From positions 87,210,477-87,274,476 of the forward strand of contig CM037778.1 in assembly GCA_021229015.1 (NCBI GenBank): a stretch of DNA of 64,000 nucleotides, written 5' to 3'. Shown here one piece after another: positions 1-21,080 of this stretch; the first letter of the stretch is position 1; every line of letters begins with the position of its first letter. The notes beneath the pieces are model-generated. The model did not search any database and was not told the origin of the DNA. It was given only the letters and a program-made list of their open reading frames with translations. The position numbers and the translations under genes were made by a program. The stretch is from Solen grandis (lineage: Eukaryota; Mollusca; Bivalvia; Adapedonta; Solenidae).

Positions 1-995
1 GTACATGGCCAATTGTAGGGGTTAAAACCCTCTACAGGGGGTAAATGGGCATGCTTTATTATGACTATGAATGGTAAATTATGCTCTCAAGTTAATAACT
101 ATGGCTCTGTATGACTTCTGTACATAGGATTGTTGAGAAGTGTGTTGATAATTTGATATTTATCAAGCATGCACTATTTTAAGAACAGATGTGTGTGTAC
201 ACAAATCAGTGATCATCTGCTAGCTGAGAGTTATCAGTAGATTTAACAAGTGGTTTAAAAGAATGATTAGAAGAAGCATTAGTGAAAATGGTATAAAATT
301 GGTACATTCGAAATAAATGAATATTTTTTTATTATTCTTCCATAATATTTTCAATAAAAAAATGGTTTGAAAACAAGGATCAATCATTTTTGTGAATTGT
401 TGATGGTTTTTTTATGTCACACTCAAGGTGAAATATTGCATCAGTGTACATAGCTCAAAAATACAAATATGGCAAGAATTGAATACTTGAGGATACATCT
501 GTGCATGTATCCTACTCATTGTGTGTAAACATAGTTTCTATTCTTTCTTCTTTTCCTAAAGGTTATACACTTATTAGTACAACCCCATTTGTGTTCAAAC
601 TTGTTTAAGTGTTCATACTTGATATAGAACGACACTACACATATTGGTTGCTCAATAATTGTACATTATTATGTTGAATAAAACCTATCTACCTACCTAC
701 CTCAAAAAGTCATGTTTTTTTCTTGAGAAAGGTACAATTTTGCTGAAATATTGAAAAAGAGTGAATTTAATGGTTTACAGAGAAATCAAAGGATTCTTAT
801 TTCTATTTTACCAATATCATCTATGATCCTATCTATTCCAGTAATTTCTTTCCTGACTAGTCCCCATAGTTCTTTGCATTCATAAGTTGAGAAAATTTTC
901 TTCCATACAACACTCTCACTTAGCTTGGAACAAAACCACATGAGATTTCTCACAATACTTTGAAATTGTTTCACCTATTTTTAATTTGCTTTCAG
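1..995. other. intronic or upstream sequence, no gene seen
   Basis: No exon can be supported here. The sequence is AT-rich with a short (ACCT)n tract near 688-702. Because the first visible SLC49A3 exon at 996 begins in phase 0 behind a good polypyrimidine-CAG acceptor, this stretch is most simply the 3' part of an intron of that gene. Confidence 0.55.
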
Positions 996-8536
<7,541 letters not shown>

Positions 8537-9850
8537 TACTTATGTTGTGTTAAAAAAGACTGTCAGTTATTGTGACATCTTCAAAATGTTGTTGAAAATA
8601 TTTTGTATAATGTGATATTTTATTATTTTATAGCACTAAATAGGGTCTAGAAAAAAACAGTGCAACATGAAGAGAAAAAATATTTGTATGAGTTCTTGTC
8701 CTAACTCTACACAGGATTCATTGCCACAAATATTTTACGTTGATACGCATGTTTTGTATTTTTAATGCATCCTTCAATATTATCTTTTTCTTAAGTTTAA
8801 GGTCTTGTTAAAGATATTTTTTTAAAACCTATGGTAACCTTCAATTTTTGAAATATTCCTGTTATCAAATATTTGAATAGGCAAGCATTGACTCCCACAT
8901 GTGCTTCAAGCCTAGTGCTTAAATTGATGGATTTTTTTTCTGTTATATTAAAAGAAAGATTCTGTATTTCATATTGACCATGTTAAGCAGAAGCATTTTT
9001 ATGCCCCCAAGTTTTTTAAGTCATTGCTTTATATTTTCAGTAATTAAGATATATTTTCTTATGTTTCATACTTGATGTTCATTTATCATGGAAACTTCTG
9101 TAGAAATCTGGATGCCTTTTCATCAAAAGTAGTGAATAGATCACAAGATTATAAGAGACCAGAGCATATAGTTTTACCCATGTCCATCATTCAGAAAAAA
9201 AGAGAAGAAAAATCAGCCATTTTTTGTACATGCTCGTAAATATGGAGCTGTCATTTTGTATGCAAGAGTACATTGATGCATTACAGAGAGATTTATTAGC
9301 TCGTCTTTTTTTTTAAAAATAAGTTGAGGTATTGTCATCACTTGGGTGTCATTGTTGTCTTTGTTGTAAAAAAAAATCTTTAACCAAAACCATATCCTTC
9401 TAAACTATTAAAGCTTCTGTCATCAAACTTCACATATTTGTACACTTTCCCAACAAGGGGCATCATTCTTAGGTCCTTTTTGACCAAATTTATCTCCCTT
9501 TTTAAAAAAATACAGCAAAAAACTTTAACACATGGCAGTTTTTTTGTTTTTTTTTCATTATTCTATTTCCTACATTAGACAAATACTGTTGAGCATAGGC
9601 ATCTCATGATTGTACTAAAGTAGTGGGGATTTTTGCTGCAAGATTCTTTTATATTTACTAAGATGTATCAAAAAAAAGGAAAGTATATATTTGCAAGTTT
9701 TTTGTATATAGCACTATTAGTATTTAAGACAATTTTCTTAAGCCATATTGTGAATATGGGAACATCCTAAACCAAATGATACAGTTTCACATAGGATATT
9801 TACCAAGCTTCTCATAGGAACAATAAATATGCTGAGATAACCTCACTGAC
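8537..9850 (+). other. probable 3' UTR and downstream flank of SLC49A3
   Basis: AT-rich sequence after the TAG stop. A canonical AATAAA lies at 9822-9827, but earlier variants are possible and the true cleavage site cannot be fixed. About 9300-9510 resembles a decayed bivalve repeat ('TTATCTCCCTTTTT' motif). Confidence 0.35.
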
Positions 9851-10317
9851 TTCACAAATTCTGCACAATGGATACTGACATAGCATGACAAACCCCCACC
9901 ATGAAATATCTCCACTGGTTCCACTCTTTAAATGGTCCTCACGTAATATTATCCATGTTGGATTTCAACTGGCAATCACATCAATCATTGGTGATGGGTA
10001 TATTGCCAGTCTATGACATCTCATTGGTCATTTTATCTCACTGTACATCTCACAGCACCAAGCTTTCTCTGGCCCTGTTTAATGTGAAATGGCCATATCT
10101 ACACTCAGGTAAATTAAATAAAACACGAAGGCTTATATGCATTGTTGTGATTCAACTGTTTTCTTTTGTACTGTCCATTTAAAACAGACCAAGAACTCAG
10201 GTGAACATTTGGTCCAGAAATGTTGAGCAGGAATTTCACATATGTCCTGTCATATTCTGTTCCCTTCAGTTTTAATATCTTATTTGCTACTATTGTTGTT
10301 GTTTTTTGCTTTTTTTT

Positions 10318-11045
10318 TTTTTTTTTAGCTCACCAGAGCTCAACATGCTTTAGATGAGCTACTATGATCATCCTCTTTAAATGGTGCGGTGTCTCATGCA
10401 GCGACAAAATTTTTTTACTTGATAGATATTGATGAAAGATATCAATGAAACTTGACATGAATGAACCTGGATGGCTGTCACAAAAGTTGCTAAAACTGAT
10501 ATAAACTGAATATATGCTGATCTGAAATTCTTTGAAAACAAAGAAAAATCTTCTATGAAACCCGTGCTCAGAATTCAATAAATTTGATGCCTTTAAAAAT
10601 AAGGCCCCCCACCCAGGTGGTCTGCTTGTTTCCTTATATACTCTAGGTGGAAATTTTGAGAAAAAAATTTCTATGACACCAATGACCAGAATTTAATTTC
10701 AGTTGGCACAAATGATCATCTTATGTTTTTCTTGCATAATTGTTAAAATAAAATAAAGCCTTGAAAAATGAGGTCCCTTGGGTGTAAGTTCATTTCCTTA
10801 TGTACTCTATACAGAAATTATCAAAATTCTTCTCTTCTGAAACTGATGTTCAGAATTGAAATTTGTTTTGCACTAATGATAACCCGTGCCTTTGAAAAAT
10901 GAGGCCTTACAATAGCCTGCTAGTTTACATAATATTTTATCTGTAGAGGAACTTTAGATTTCTTTGTGTCTGAAATTGAATCTGGTCACTGTTGAAGGTA
11001 ACTAGGGAAATCAAATGATCTGAGTTGTTTTTATAAGGCAGATCA
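10318..11045 (+). mobile_element. hairpin-ended element with decayed tandem core
   Basis: It opens with T-run then 'AGCTCACCAGAGCTCAACATG...GATGAGCT', a hairpin matching the end of the element at 27022-27758. The core repeats a block with 'TCTATGA-ACC--TG-TCAGAATT' near 10552, 10670, 10834 and 10965, followed by 'CCTTTGAAAAATGAGGCC'. The copies are divergent, so the element is old. No coding potential. Confidence 0.5.
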
Positions 11046-11158
11046 GGTGAACATTCCGAGCTATAAATGTTATGTGATTCTTTTTCATGAATTTGAAAAA
11101 AAAAATCAATGTATATGTGTGTGCTTTTGTTTCTTAATAGACTCTGTCCCTTGTTTAA

Positions 11159-11363
11159 CCCTTTCCCTCCTAGAGGATACCATGAAAAGACCTATGCGTA
11201 ACTCACAGGCCGATCAGGTTTTATGCTGTTCTCTGCTCCTCAGTGGTCTGGTAATGAGGATTTTACAATTAAATTTGGTAAAGTTTGAGTTTGGCTTTCT
11301 GCAGATCAGGTTTTATGTGGTACCTATTGAGTGCGTCAAAATGAGTCTATATTAGGGAAAGGG
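11159..11363 (+). mobile_element. piggyBac-like MITE, internally deleted copy
   Basis: 205 bp with CCCTTTCCCTC... / ...GGGAAAGGG ends, flanked by TTAA on both sides (11155-11158, 11364-11367). It lacks about 30 bp compared with the 234-bp copies: one arm of the central palindrome has gone, joining 'CCTATGCG' directly to 'TAACTCACAGGC'. A spurious open frame at 11047-11355 runs through it. Confidence 0.8.
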
Positions 11364-11692
11364 TTAATATTTTATTTTTTAAACATACAAAATAAATGTA
11401 TACACATAAATGCTTTAATACTGCTAAGCTTATATTTTTATACTTCAAACATGCATCTTTTATCTTAGAATTTTCTAGGATTGCCTTTAAAAGAAATAAT
11501 GATATTAATACATGCATATCAATATAGAAATGATAGTGTTACGCTGATATCATCTGCAATAGACTAATGTTTTGATTACCTTACATTGTTAAGATCCCTT
11601 GAAAGAAATTCAACAAAGCCTAGTCATTTGTTTATGTAGAAAGCAGTCGCTAATAGGAGGGTGTTGAATGTTGACCAAATTTAAAGTTAATT

Positions 11693-11783
11693 ACCGATAT
11701 CGAGGGCTCAGTGCAAAATGGTCGTAACTTGTTCTTTATTACATATAAGTTATGACTGTTTTGTGCTGAGCCCTCGGTATGGC
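11693..11783. repeat. hairpin-forming inverted repeat
   Basis: Arms 11693-11730 and 11748-11783 pair over about 32 bases around 'GAGGGCTCAG...CTGAGCCCTC', with a ~17-base loop. The differences between the arms are transitions that would still pair as G-U in RNA. It may be a small MITE. Confidence 0.6.
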
Positions 11784-11794
11784 CCTAAGTTATA

Positions 11795-12006
11795 TACTGT
11801 GAAATCATTAATTTTTGTGGGACACTAATTTTCGTTGATTTCACAGAGGGTTTTATCCACGAAATTTAATCCCCACGAAAACTTGTCTCTTCTATAGACC
11901 TCACATTTTCTAAACCATAGATCCACGAATAAATGTACCCACAAAATTCCCATAGGTGCATAATCAATGAAATTTAATGTCAACGAAAATTAATGATTTA
12001 ACAGTA
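11795..12006. mobile_element. 'TACTGT' palindromic-end MITE
   Basis: 212 bp with inverted ends: left TACTGTGAAATCATTAATTT, right reverse complement TACTGTTAAATCATTAATTT. TA at each end fits a TA target duplication. The interior alternates 'CACGAAAAT' and 'CCACGAA' motifs. The same element, diverged, is embedded in every unit of the satellite at 48460-61316. No coding capacity. Confidence 0.75.
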
Positions 12007-12639
12007 ACTCATCATGGCCCTTTGTTGAACTAAAAACATTGATTTTAAGTTTTACATGCAACTGATAAACTGCAAAATAGTCACAGTTCTTGCTTATATT
12101 ACAATTGTTTTATGTTTAAATTAGAGTTTGATACTTCATTACTTGTTTACTGCAATTGCACTTGAATAATTTAACCTTTCTAACTATTCAGGAGCAAGGA
12201 ATATTGATCATTTATGTTAACTTCCATTAATTCGATAAAAAAAAAGATTTTCAGATGATGAAATTTGGGAATCTAAAGTAAGTGAAATTTGGAGTGTGTT
12301 TGTGTTACCTCTATACTGAGTGCTTTTATGTCTATCAGTATATTGAAATATGTATCAGTTCAGTTGCAGATGACTTCTAGTGTCTATAAAATGATATGTT
12401 GTATAATACTGGGCCAAGTATCGTGTATTGTGTTGATTCATGAAATCCATTTCTTTTTATATTCATTGTCATTTTTTACATTTTATGTAATTGAATGTTA
12501 ATTATTTATTTGATCAATATTTCAACAATATTTAGATATGTGACTTTATGTATGATTCACTAGGGAGTAGATGAATATGTGTTATGCTTGCATGGGTAAA
12601 AGTGTTTAGGAATTTTCCTGAACTTCAGGTTTTTCTGAT

Positions 12640-13742
12640 TGCCAAATAAAGTGCCAAGGTGAGCTTTTGGGACCAGCCTTTGTCTGGTGTCATCAGTCAT
12701 CAATAATTTACTTAAAACATCTTCTTCTCTGAAACTACGGATGGGACAGTGATCAAACTTGGCAAGGATGTTCCTAAGGTGGTCCCCTATAAAAAATTAT
12801 CAAATGGTTCCAGTCTGTTGCATAATTAGGTCACAGGAGCTAAAAAAGGATTTTAAAAGTGAACTCTTAAAAAATTTTCTTTTCCGAAACAACAAGGCCT
12901 AGAGCTTAGATATTTGGTGTGTTGCTTTGTCTAGTAGACCTCTTCCAAGTTTGTTTAAATCATGACCCTGGGGTCAAATATGGCCCCACCCGAGGGGTGA
13001 CTTTATTTTACATGGACATACATAGGAAAAACTAGAAAAATCTTCTTGACAGAAAACACAAGGCCTGGAGTTTAGATATTTGGTGTGTAACAAGTCCTGG
13101 TAGACCTCTACCAAGTTTGTTCAAATCATGACCCTTAGGTCAAAATTGCCTCACCCCAGGTCACCTGATTTTACATAGAGTTACTAGTATATAGGAAAAA
13201 AATTAAAAATTTTCTTGTCAGAAATCACAAGGCCTAGAGTTAGAAATTTGGTATGTAACATGGCCTTGTTGACATCTACCAAGTCTGTTCACATCATGGC
13301 CCTGGGATCGAAATTGGCCCTGCCCAAAGGGTCATTTGATTTTACATAGACTTATAAAGGGAAAAAATAGAAAAATTTTCTTGTCAGAAACAACAAGGCG
13401 TGGAGTTAAGGTATTTGGTGTGTAAGATTGCTTCAAGGACATCTACCAAGTTTGTTCAAATCATAGCCCTTTTGGCCCCACCCCAGGCGTCACTTGATTT
13501 AACATAGACTTATATAGAAAACAACAACAACAACAAAAAAACAACAGAAAAATCTTCTTGTCAGAAACCACAAGGCCTGAAGGTTAGATATTTGGTATGT
13601 AACATGGGCTAGTAGACCTCTACCAAGTTTGTTCAAGTCATGGCCCTAGGTCAAAATTGGCCCCAGGCCAAGGATCACTTGATTTAACATAGCCTAACAA
13701 TACTTGGTGAGCAAAACAGGGCCATTATGGCCCTCTTGTTTT
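12640..13742 (+). mobile_element. hairpin-ended element with ~170-bp tandem core
   Basis: Five core units are marked by 'CACAAGGCCTAGAG' variants near 12893, 13060, 13230, 13393 and 13571, each with 'CTACCAAGTTTGTTCAAATC' and 'ATGGCCCTGGG'. The right end is 'GGTGAGCAAAACAGGGCCATTATGGCCCTCTTGTTTT', here abbreviated: a GGGCCAT/ATGGCCC hairpin then CTTGT. The left end near 12650 keeps 'AGGTGAGCTTTTGGGACCAG'. No reading frame. Confidence 0.7.
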
Positions 13743-14329
13743 TCTATCCTCGATGCTTCAGGTTTTTTATATTTCCAACTTTTACCCATGTGCTTGTATT
13801 CTAAGCAGTAACCATTATTATATTGAAAGGTTATGTGCAATACATATATGCATCTGTTTCCCCGATACATTTTTGTTTTATTTATTTTAACAATTTCATC
13901 TATTTAATCATTTTTGTATGTGAAAAAGTAATTGTGCCAGGATAACTTTACTACTAAATATAAATACATTACGTTTTATGTTAAAAGACCACCCAATTAA
14001 CATGCTTAATTTGGTCTTAAAAAAAGATCCTCATATAAATGAAGACTTACCTTGAGGGAATGTAATTAGTGGCCTATTAATCTACGAGGGCTTTTCATCT
14101 GAAATTGTTCACCAGAAATCAATGTTAAAGGGGTTTATTTACAAAAAAATCATTTCATTGCTATACCAAGGATGACTTCTTTTTAAATGAGACTTATGTT
14201 AGGTTAAGATGGCAATTAGGCCATCTTTTCAACCACTTGTATGTTTTCTTTTGTTTGTTATTTGTTTGTTGTTGTTTTGTTTTGTTTTTATTTCAGGAAA
14301 AAAGAAAGTAACCATTACCTTGTATGCAA

Positions 14330-15010
14330 GATATTTTTTATGCCCCTGAGATCCATGATCGGGGGCTTATTGTTTTTGCCCTGTCTGTTGGTTTGTTTAA
14401 CATTGGCGATAACTTGAAAAGTATACAAGGTAGCAACTTGCAACGAATGTGACTAGGAGAAATGCAGTGACTAAAAACCATAACTCTACCTGGCCCAAGT
14501 TTATAATTTTCTCCCTTTTTACTTTTTATTTTTTTTCAATTCTTTTTTGGTGCATAGCTCATAAAGTATACAAGGTATTGACATGAAACTCTATATATAA
14601 ATAGATGGTGAGAAGTGCAGTTTCCAAGAATCTTAACTCTACCTGGACCATGTTTTGAATTATCTCCCTTCATTTAATTTTACAATGAATTTCTGTCCAA
14701 AGAATAACTTATTTACTATGTACTTGAAAACTAGACAAAGTATTGACTTGAAACTTCATATACATGTACAAGGAAATCTGCTGCGCAACCAAGTCCATTA
14801 TTTTTATTATCTCCCTTTACTTATTTTTATAAGTTTTTGTTGTGAGCAAACAAGGTAAGGACTTAAAGGTAATATGATAACAAGTAGGAGCAGTGCATTT
14901 ACAAAGAACCATAACTCTGCCTAGTCAGATTTTTGTATTATCTCCCTTTATTTATCTTGTATCAAGTTTTGTCCTGAACAGTTCAAGATATTCATTTGCT
15001 TTTCAAACGC
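14330..15010 (+). mobile_element. tandem-core dispersed repeat
   Basis: Begins 'TTATGCCCCTGAGATC' with a GATCGGGGGC hairpin partner, then repeats a 140-170-bp block: 'AAAGTATACAAGGTA-TGACTTGAAACT...AGTGCAGT...AACCATAACTCTACCTGG...TTATCTCCCTTTAT' at about 14410, 14565, 14720 and 14850. A fragment of the same core lies at 31660-31745 and 32075-32290, split by a SINE. Confidence 0.65.
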
Positions 15011-16875
15011 ATCTTATTGTTTATTCACAATTTGTTTAATACATACATTTTCTCAAAGAGGTCACAAATCATTGCTAAAAAAACAGTGCTTTTTTGACTT
15101 GCTAAATTAAAATGATACTTGTAAAATTGTATGTTTTATAATTATTCTTTTATTTTATAAATATGCTGTCATGTTTAGTTATATAATTAAATGTTTAATG
15201 TTATTCATATCAGGAATTCTATAAGTAGAACCCCTGTTTATATGGATCAAATCTAGATACTGGTTGATAAAACTTACTGTATGCTGGGTTCAGATACCAT
15301 TTCATAATGCTGAGATATATGTTTTTATAAATCAAAAGGACAGTTAGAAATTGACCATATTTTAGATACATTTGTATGTGCAAATCTTGTTTATATATGC
15401 GTGAAAATCTTGTTTATATATGCGTGAGACAAACAGATAGAGAAAGAGAGAGAGAGAGAGAGAGAACGACGAATATATATTGCTTGTGTGTATATATATA
15501 TTCTGTGTGCTTATGTGCTAGGTAGAGTGAGCAAGAATGGAAAAAGAAGTGAGAACAAAATTCAATTGAGATTAAATATTTGAATAAAACATTAAACCTT
15601 AAACTACTTTTTTGGTTTCATATAAAACCCACATTTTCAAACTCAATGGCTCATTTAAATATCTGTAGTCCAGTATTGGAGATTTTTCTGGACTCCGAAT
15701 CAGGAAGTCGCATTTTCGAACATCTACAGAGTAAGGCGTTTCCAAGGAAATTCCGTACTAGGCTCAGAGCATTTTTCTATGCACATGTGTGTTTTCTTAT
15801 TTTAAAATTTTATTCTGCTACAGATTATAGCTGTTTTGTTTGTATCACTGACAATTAAAAGACCGAGCTTTGGACATCGTTAACGTTAGAGTTAGGTGAT
15901 AATACCAGTATGAGAGTCTATTAATTACATCTTGTTGTTGCTAGGTATTGGTTCTACCGGAATACCCTGATAATAAAACAAGTTTTTTTATTGAGTGGCG
16001 TATTTGTTTACCAGAATTCCGCTTCATTTAGAGATTATCGAACGATGGTACGACACTTGACAGACCGGCTGGGATAGCAGATAAAACATTAACTTTGCCA
16101 ATAAACGGCCCCGTAAAACGCAACATGGACTCGCAATCATGGTCGATATGGAATCAATTCCAGTTTTAATTATAGTTTAGTGGAAAAGGTAATCGATTTC
16201 TCCTTAGCAGGTAATCGTCGGTCTCCTCTGAAAACAATAATATTTCGCTAGAGACGTTTACTTTCTAATCTATGGGTATGGATCGTCCGTTTATGTCACT
16301 GTTTAGGAAGATGCACGTGGTAATCGACTGAACAGAATACCATTGTGGTCTCGTGAAACTCGAAATGAATGTAAGAATAAATAATGTACCTGTCGTTTTT
16401 TGTTTTTTGGTTGTTTTTTTTTACTGAATACAAATATTTGTTCGATCAATCTTTTTGCATTTTATAACATATGTATAACAAAGTAATTAATAAGAGGAAT
16501 CATTTGAATTTTGAATTTTTGAATTAGAGAGTATCCCTGCGGTTTGGAAACTTGTACAGTACAACCCACTCCCTCTGTGACACACGAGCCTGTTTGCGCA
16601 TGCGTGCATCGCTGCTATCGAATCTTGGAACAGTATAGATGATTCCAAACAGTTGATAAATGTTTTTTTCTCTTTGATTTTGTCAGGAACATTGAACGCA
16701 AATGGGAAAAGTCAATAAAATTGACAATGTTGACACAAAGATAGTTAAATGAGCTTGAAAATCAAGCATGAACCATATTCTGAGGTTTAAATATACTTTG
16801 TTTATATTGAAAGCATAGTTGAAGGTAATGAGTTACGAGAGAAAACAAGTTTTGGAATTATGGTAACGGATAATC
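15011..16875 (+). other. upstream flank of the Ly6 gene
   Basis: Apart from the microsatellites no gene is seen. Base composition becomes less AT-rich at about 15860-16640, which would fit a promoter or 5' UTR for the gene starting at 16876, but no TATA box or initiator can be singled out. Confidence 0.3.
15436..15500. repeat. (GA)n and (TA)n microsatellites
   Basis: AGAGAGAGAGAG near 15440-15465 followed by GTGTATATATATAT. Confidence 0.85.
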
Positions 16876-19800
16876 ATGGTGGTGACAATTATTGATATGT
16901 GTGTATTTATATGGATCTTTGCCTTAAGCATTGGTAAGTAAATCATATATTCTTAATTCGGTTTTAAATCATAAACTATTGGAGTCGATGATAATATTTA
17001 TCTAACAATTTAGAGTTACCTGTTACTTTTATTTAAGATTGTTTATGGAAAAAAAATTCAGTACATGCGCGATGATCCAGTACTTGTAATAAGCGTAAGT
17101 GACTGTGAATGCGAAGGTTGTAAGTTCGCACCCTGTGCAAGTATTTCATAACCGTTCCCGGGACAAAGTACTTATCCTAGCCAGGAACTGCTGAGAGGAT
17201 CTAGTATGAATTGTGAGAAACTGTTTCTCAATCGACGTAAAATAAATTGTTTCAAATAAAATAAGGCGAAATAAATAAGTTGTTTCCACTAACATCTCCG
17301 GAATAAATAGGGTCGGTAGGTCGCTGAACTTTTGTCTGTTTTCAACTTTTTCTTTTTTATACCTTATTATTTTAGATGAAGTTACAAAAAGCGTTGTTTT
17401 GAAGCCTTATAGCCCGAATGCTTGCTATCATGGATAGGATTGTTTTCTGTCGGACAGATACTTAAAACATGTGTTACATAGTTTGCCAGTCCCTAGTCAA
17501 CGATTACCGTAGATCACGTTCATCTGGTACCTGACACTGAAGGCATGCAGTAATTATGTTAGAAAAGTATGAAATTTAGATTTCAGTATAGCTTCACTGC
17601 AATCACAGAACAAAATATTATTAGAGGACTGAAAAAGATGGTGCTCTAGTTATTTATTATACTTTTTCGTCTGCAACAATACCATAATACCGGGTAATGT
17701 TGTTTTTGTTGTTGTTGTTGTTTTTACCTTAAGATACTTTAGTTATGCAAGTCAAATTCAAAATTTAAACAAATTCAAATGTTTACTTCAAATATATAAA
17801 AAAAAAATCACTGGCAAAGAAATATTACTTTATAGGTCAGATAGCTGCTGCTACTACAACGGTTACCCCGGCAACTAGCAGCACAAACCTTACATGCTAT
17901 GACTGCAATGAAGCGTTCAAATACGTCTGGGAACCCTACACCGACTGCCAGTCCTTCCCTCCACGAGCTCCGCTACGGGAGTGTATGTCCAGTGAGCGAT
18001 ATTGCAAGGTAATTGGACACAAAATTCGTGTATGTTAGGTTGTTTCCGTTAATAAACCCAAAACTGCCGATTCATTGAAGTCTGTATTCATTTTGTAACT
18101 CGTTTACGATTGGAAACAAGTTCTCAGTTCCTGTTGGACCAGAAGATGCGACTTGGAGAACCATGAAAATGTCTTAAGCCTAATGGGGTTCGAAGTCACA
18201 ACCATGCTTTCTCTATTCTCTGTGTGTGTGTATATGTGTGCGCGCGCGCGTGCGTATTTTTATTTCTCTCTCTCTCTTTCTCTCTCTCTCACACACACTC
18301 TCTCTCTCATTTCATTAAATTAGCAAAATGAAAAATAATAGCCAATTGAAAACCTTCAGAGTTCGTGAAACTTTGTTTGTTTTCGCGAAAAGCGCATCAC
18401 TCAACAATGTTTTTTCTGAATGTTGGGAGATACTGTGCATCTGCATGGCAAAAGAATCATCAGGGATTATGTGTAGGGCACAATTTTCCACTTCGCATGC
18501 ACTATATCCCATTAAAATTTATCAAAATTCTTCTCCGTTCAGCTCGTTCAAATGTGATCGGTAGACATAAAATAAAATCTACTCTCCCTAATGTTAGTGA
18601 AGTCTCCTGATAAATAAACTCGGCAAATACAGGGAAACGCTTTAACGCACCTTCGACGAAATTTCTAAAATATGAATTACGGTATCCCCGAAGAAGGTGC
18701 TTGCGGTGACACGTTCCGTAACATGGCGTCTTCACCAGTTCGGGGTACCAATTTCGTTTGTTTGTTTATTGGATTTAACGTCCCACCGACAGCATTTCAG
18801 TCAGTTGGAGACGATCTACCGGAGACAGATATAGTGCTGCTACACTGCAATATCACGCCATAGACATGGGGCATGATACCAGTATCCGGAATAGTGCCAT
18901 ACCTTATTTATTAATATGGTAATCAGAATAAAACTTTCAAAAGTGACACCTTGATATATTTTATATTTTTATATAACTTAATCCAAAGGAGAAAAGGAAA
19001 CAAATTGCACTCGTGCAAATTCCAGTCACTATGGCAACGTCATGTAACGTTGAGCGGGACAAAATTTGCAAATTCAAATTTTTACCTGTCTTTATAGACC
19101 ACATATAGACAAATTCCCAACGTCAAAAACTGCCCAAATATACGGACCGCTTCCAAGACCTTTTCTCAAGGCCTATACATAAAGTCATGAACTGAAATCT
19201 GACATCATTTCCGTTGATATCGGAAGACGAGAATATTGCCTTAGCAAAAAACGTAAATATGGCACTAGAAAAAGTGCTTTCCCATTCGGTTTTGTATATT
19301 AATTTATAAAACGAAATCAGAGGCACTCTACATGATCATGGGCACTAACGGCAAAGGTTCACCGCTTTCAAGACCACCCTGAGCACAATGTTGCCGACCG
19401 CCCAAGATCTGGACGTTCATGCACGACGTCAGGAAAAGGAGACACAATTATGGAGTTGTCTGGGAAACAATCCGTAAAATCCACTGGAGCGTTTCTGGTC
19501 GTACTTTTACAAGTGGATCCGTAGGTGGGAGATGGGTATATTGTGCAAAGGAAACTATTTCAAAAAGATATAATTTTAGATGTCAGATAGACATTACAGG
19601 TGTTATATTCATTGTTCCATGGGAAGGAACATCTATAGTCGTTCCTCGCTACTTGCCTAGACTGGCTAGAGGGGAAAAATATATTATTTAGAGGGGGAAT
19701 GGGTCCCGGGCCCATATTCAACAAAAAGACGACCCTGGCCTCGCCGTAGATTTAAATTTGAAAATTGAATTTTTCAAGTGCAGCATATATGCAGATGTAT

Positions 19801-21045
19801 ATATAGATGTGCTATGGCATGTAAAGTTATGTCATTGATGGGAATTTTCTGAAATTATGAAAAAGTTATTTATTTCCCATGATAATATGAACTTATTTAC
19901 AGTCAGATTTTCGTCAGAAATTTTGTCTAAGTCACGTGCCCTTTGGTTAAACCTAAATCAGCTTTCATTCTATACCTCAAAGTTAAGAAATGCACTGGAA
20001 GGAACTTTTGGTAGACTAAAACTTGTTTAACGAGTAAGTTGTCCCGCTCAACGTTACCCAACACTGCCTTAGTGTCTGTGGAATTTGCATCAGTGCAATC
20101 TGTATATTTTTTGCTCTCGGATTAAGTTAAAGATTAAGTTCAAAATACATCAAAGTATCACTTTACGAGATTTCTTTTTAATAATCATAATAATGAACAA
20201 GTTATGGCAGTTTTTCTGGATACTTTTCGAACACCTTCTTACTTACATGGTATTAATAATATATACCATTGAATGCATGTTTAATACGATATACATACAC
20301 ATCTATATTGATTTAACGAAGAAACCGGTTATCGGCATAATAGTTTTGTTGTTGTTGTCGCATGGCTATTAAAGGTGTTTTTTTTTTACAACGTATAAGT
20401 AGAAATTACTATATGTATATTATTATGATGTTCCACACAAAAGAATCATCAAATACTGGTTTAATAAACACTTTCGCTGCCTAAAACAAAATCGGGGCGT
20501 TTATTAAAACCGGCGGCACCAATGATGTGTTAAAACTCATTTATCCGGTTTATATTAGGCACGCCCGGTAATCAGGTAATTCACTAGTGCGAAATCTGCA
20601 AACGAAAAAACAACCTTGAGACAATATTTAAAAGCAAAAGCAAAACGATCCATTTCTTTTCTTTCGAACTTGTCGAAAAAATAAACATCTCGAATCTTTC
20701 TGAGACAGCGTACAACTGGATGGATCCAGCTTTTTCCGCTTCGATGGGCCAGACATTTTGGATGTATCGACTGCCAAACTCCACTGCAGGAGTTGCCTCC
20801 CCTTACATTTGTCGATAACGTAAACGCGGTGCGCGGAGTTTGATCGACTGCTACACTGCTTGTTTAATTAGCAGAAAGGTTACAAACAAGCGAAAATGAA
20901 ACTTATACGAGAAAACTGAAGTAATCAGCGAACTGTAAATGATATTTCAATTTTTATCAAACTGATTGACTCTAATCGTAACATATAAAGTTTAAAGTTA
21001 ATATGTGGATAAACGCTTAAAAAAACCACCTTTGTCGATTTAAGG

Positions 21046-21080
<35 letters not shown>

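Noticed and set aside
11047..11355. 102-codon plus-strand frame
   Set aside because: Most of it is the piggyBac-like MITE; no protein family.
19419..19691. 90-codon frame inside the long-TIR element
   Set aside because: No recognisable transposase motif or splice context; kept only as an item to test.
20584..20784. 66-codon minus-strand frame with a hydrophobic C-terminal half
   Set aside because: No signal of conservation or splicing; lies in Ly6 intron 2 among repeats.
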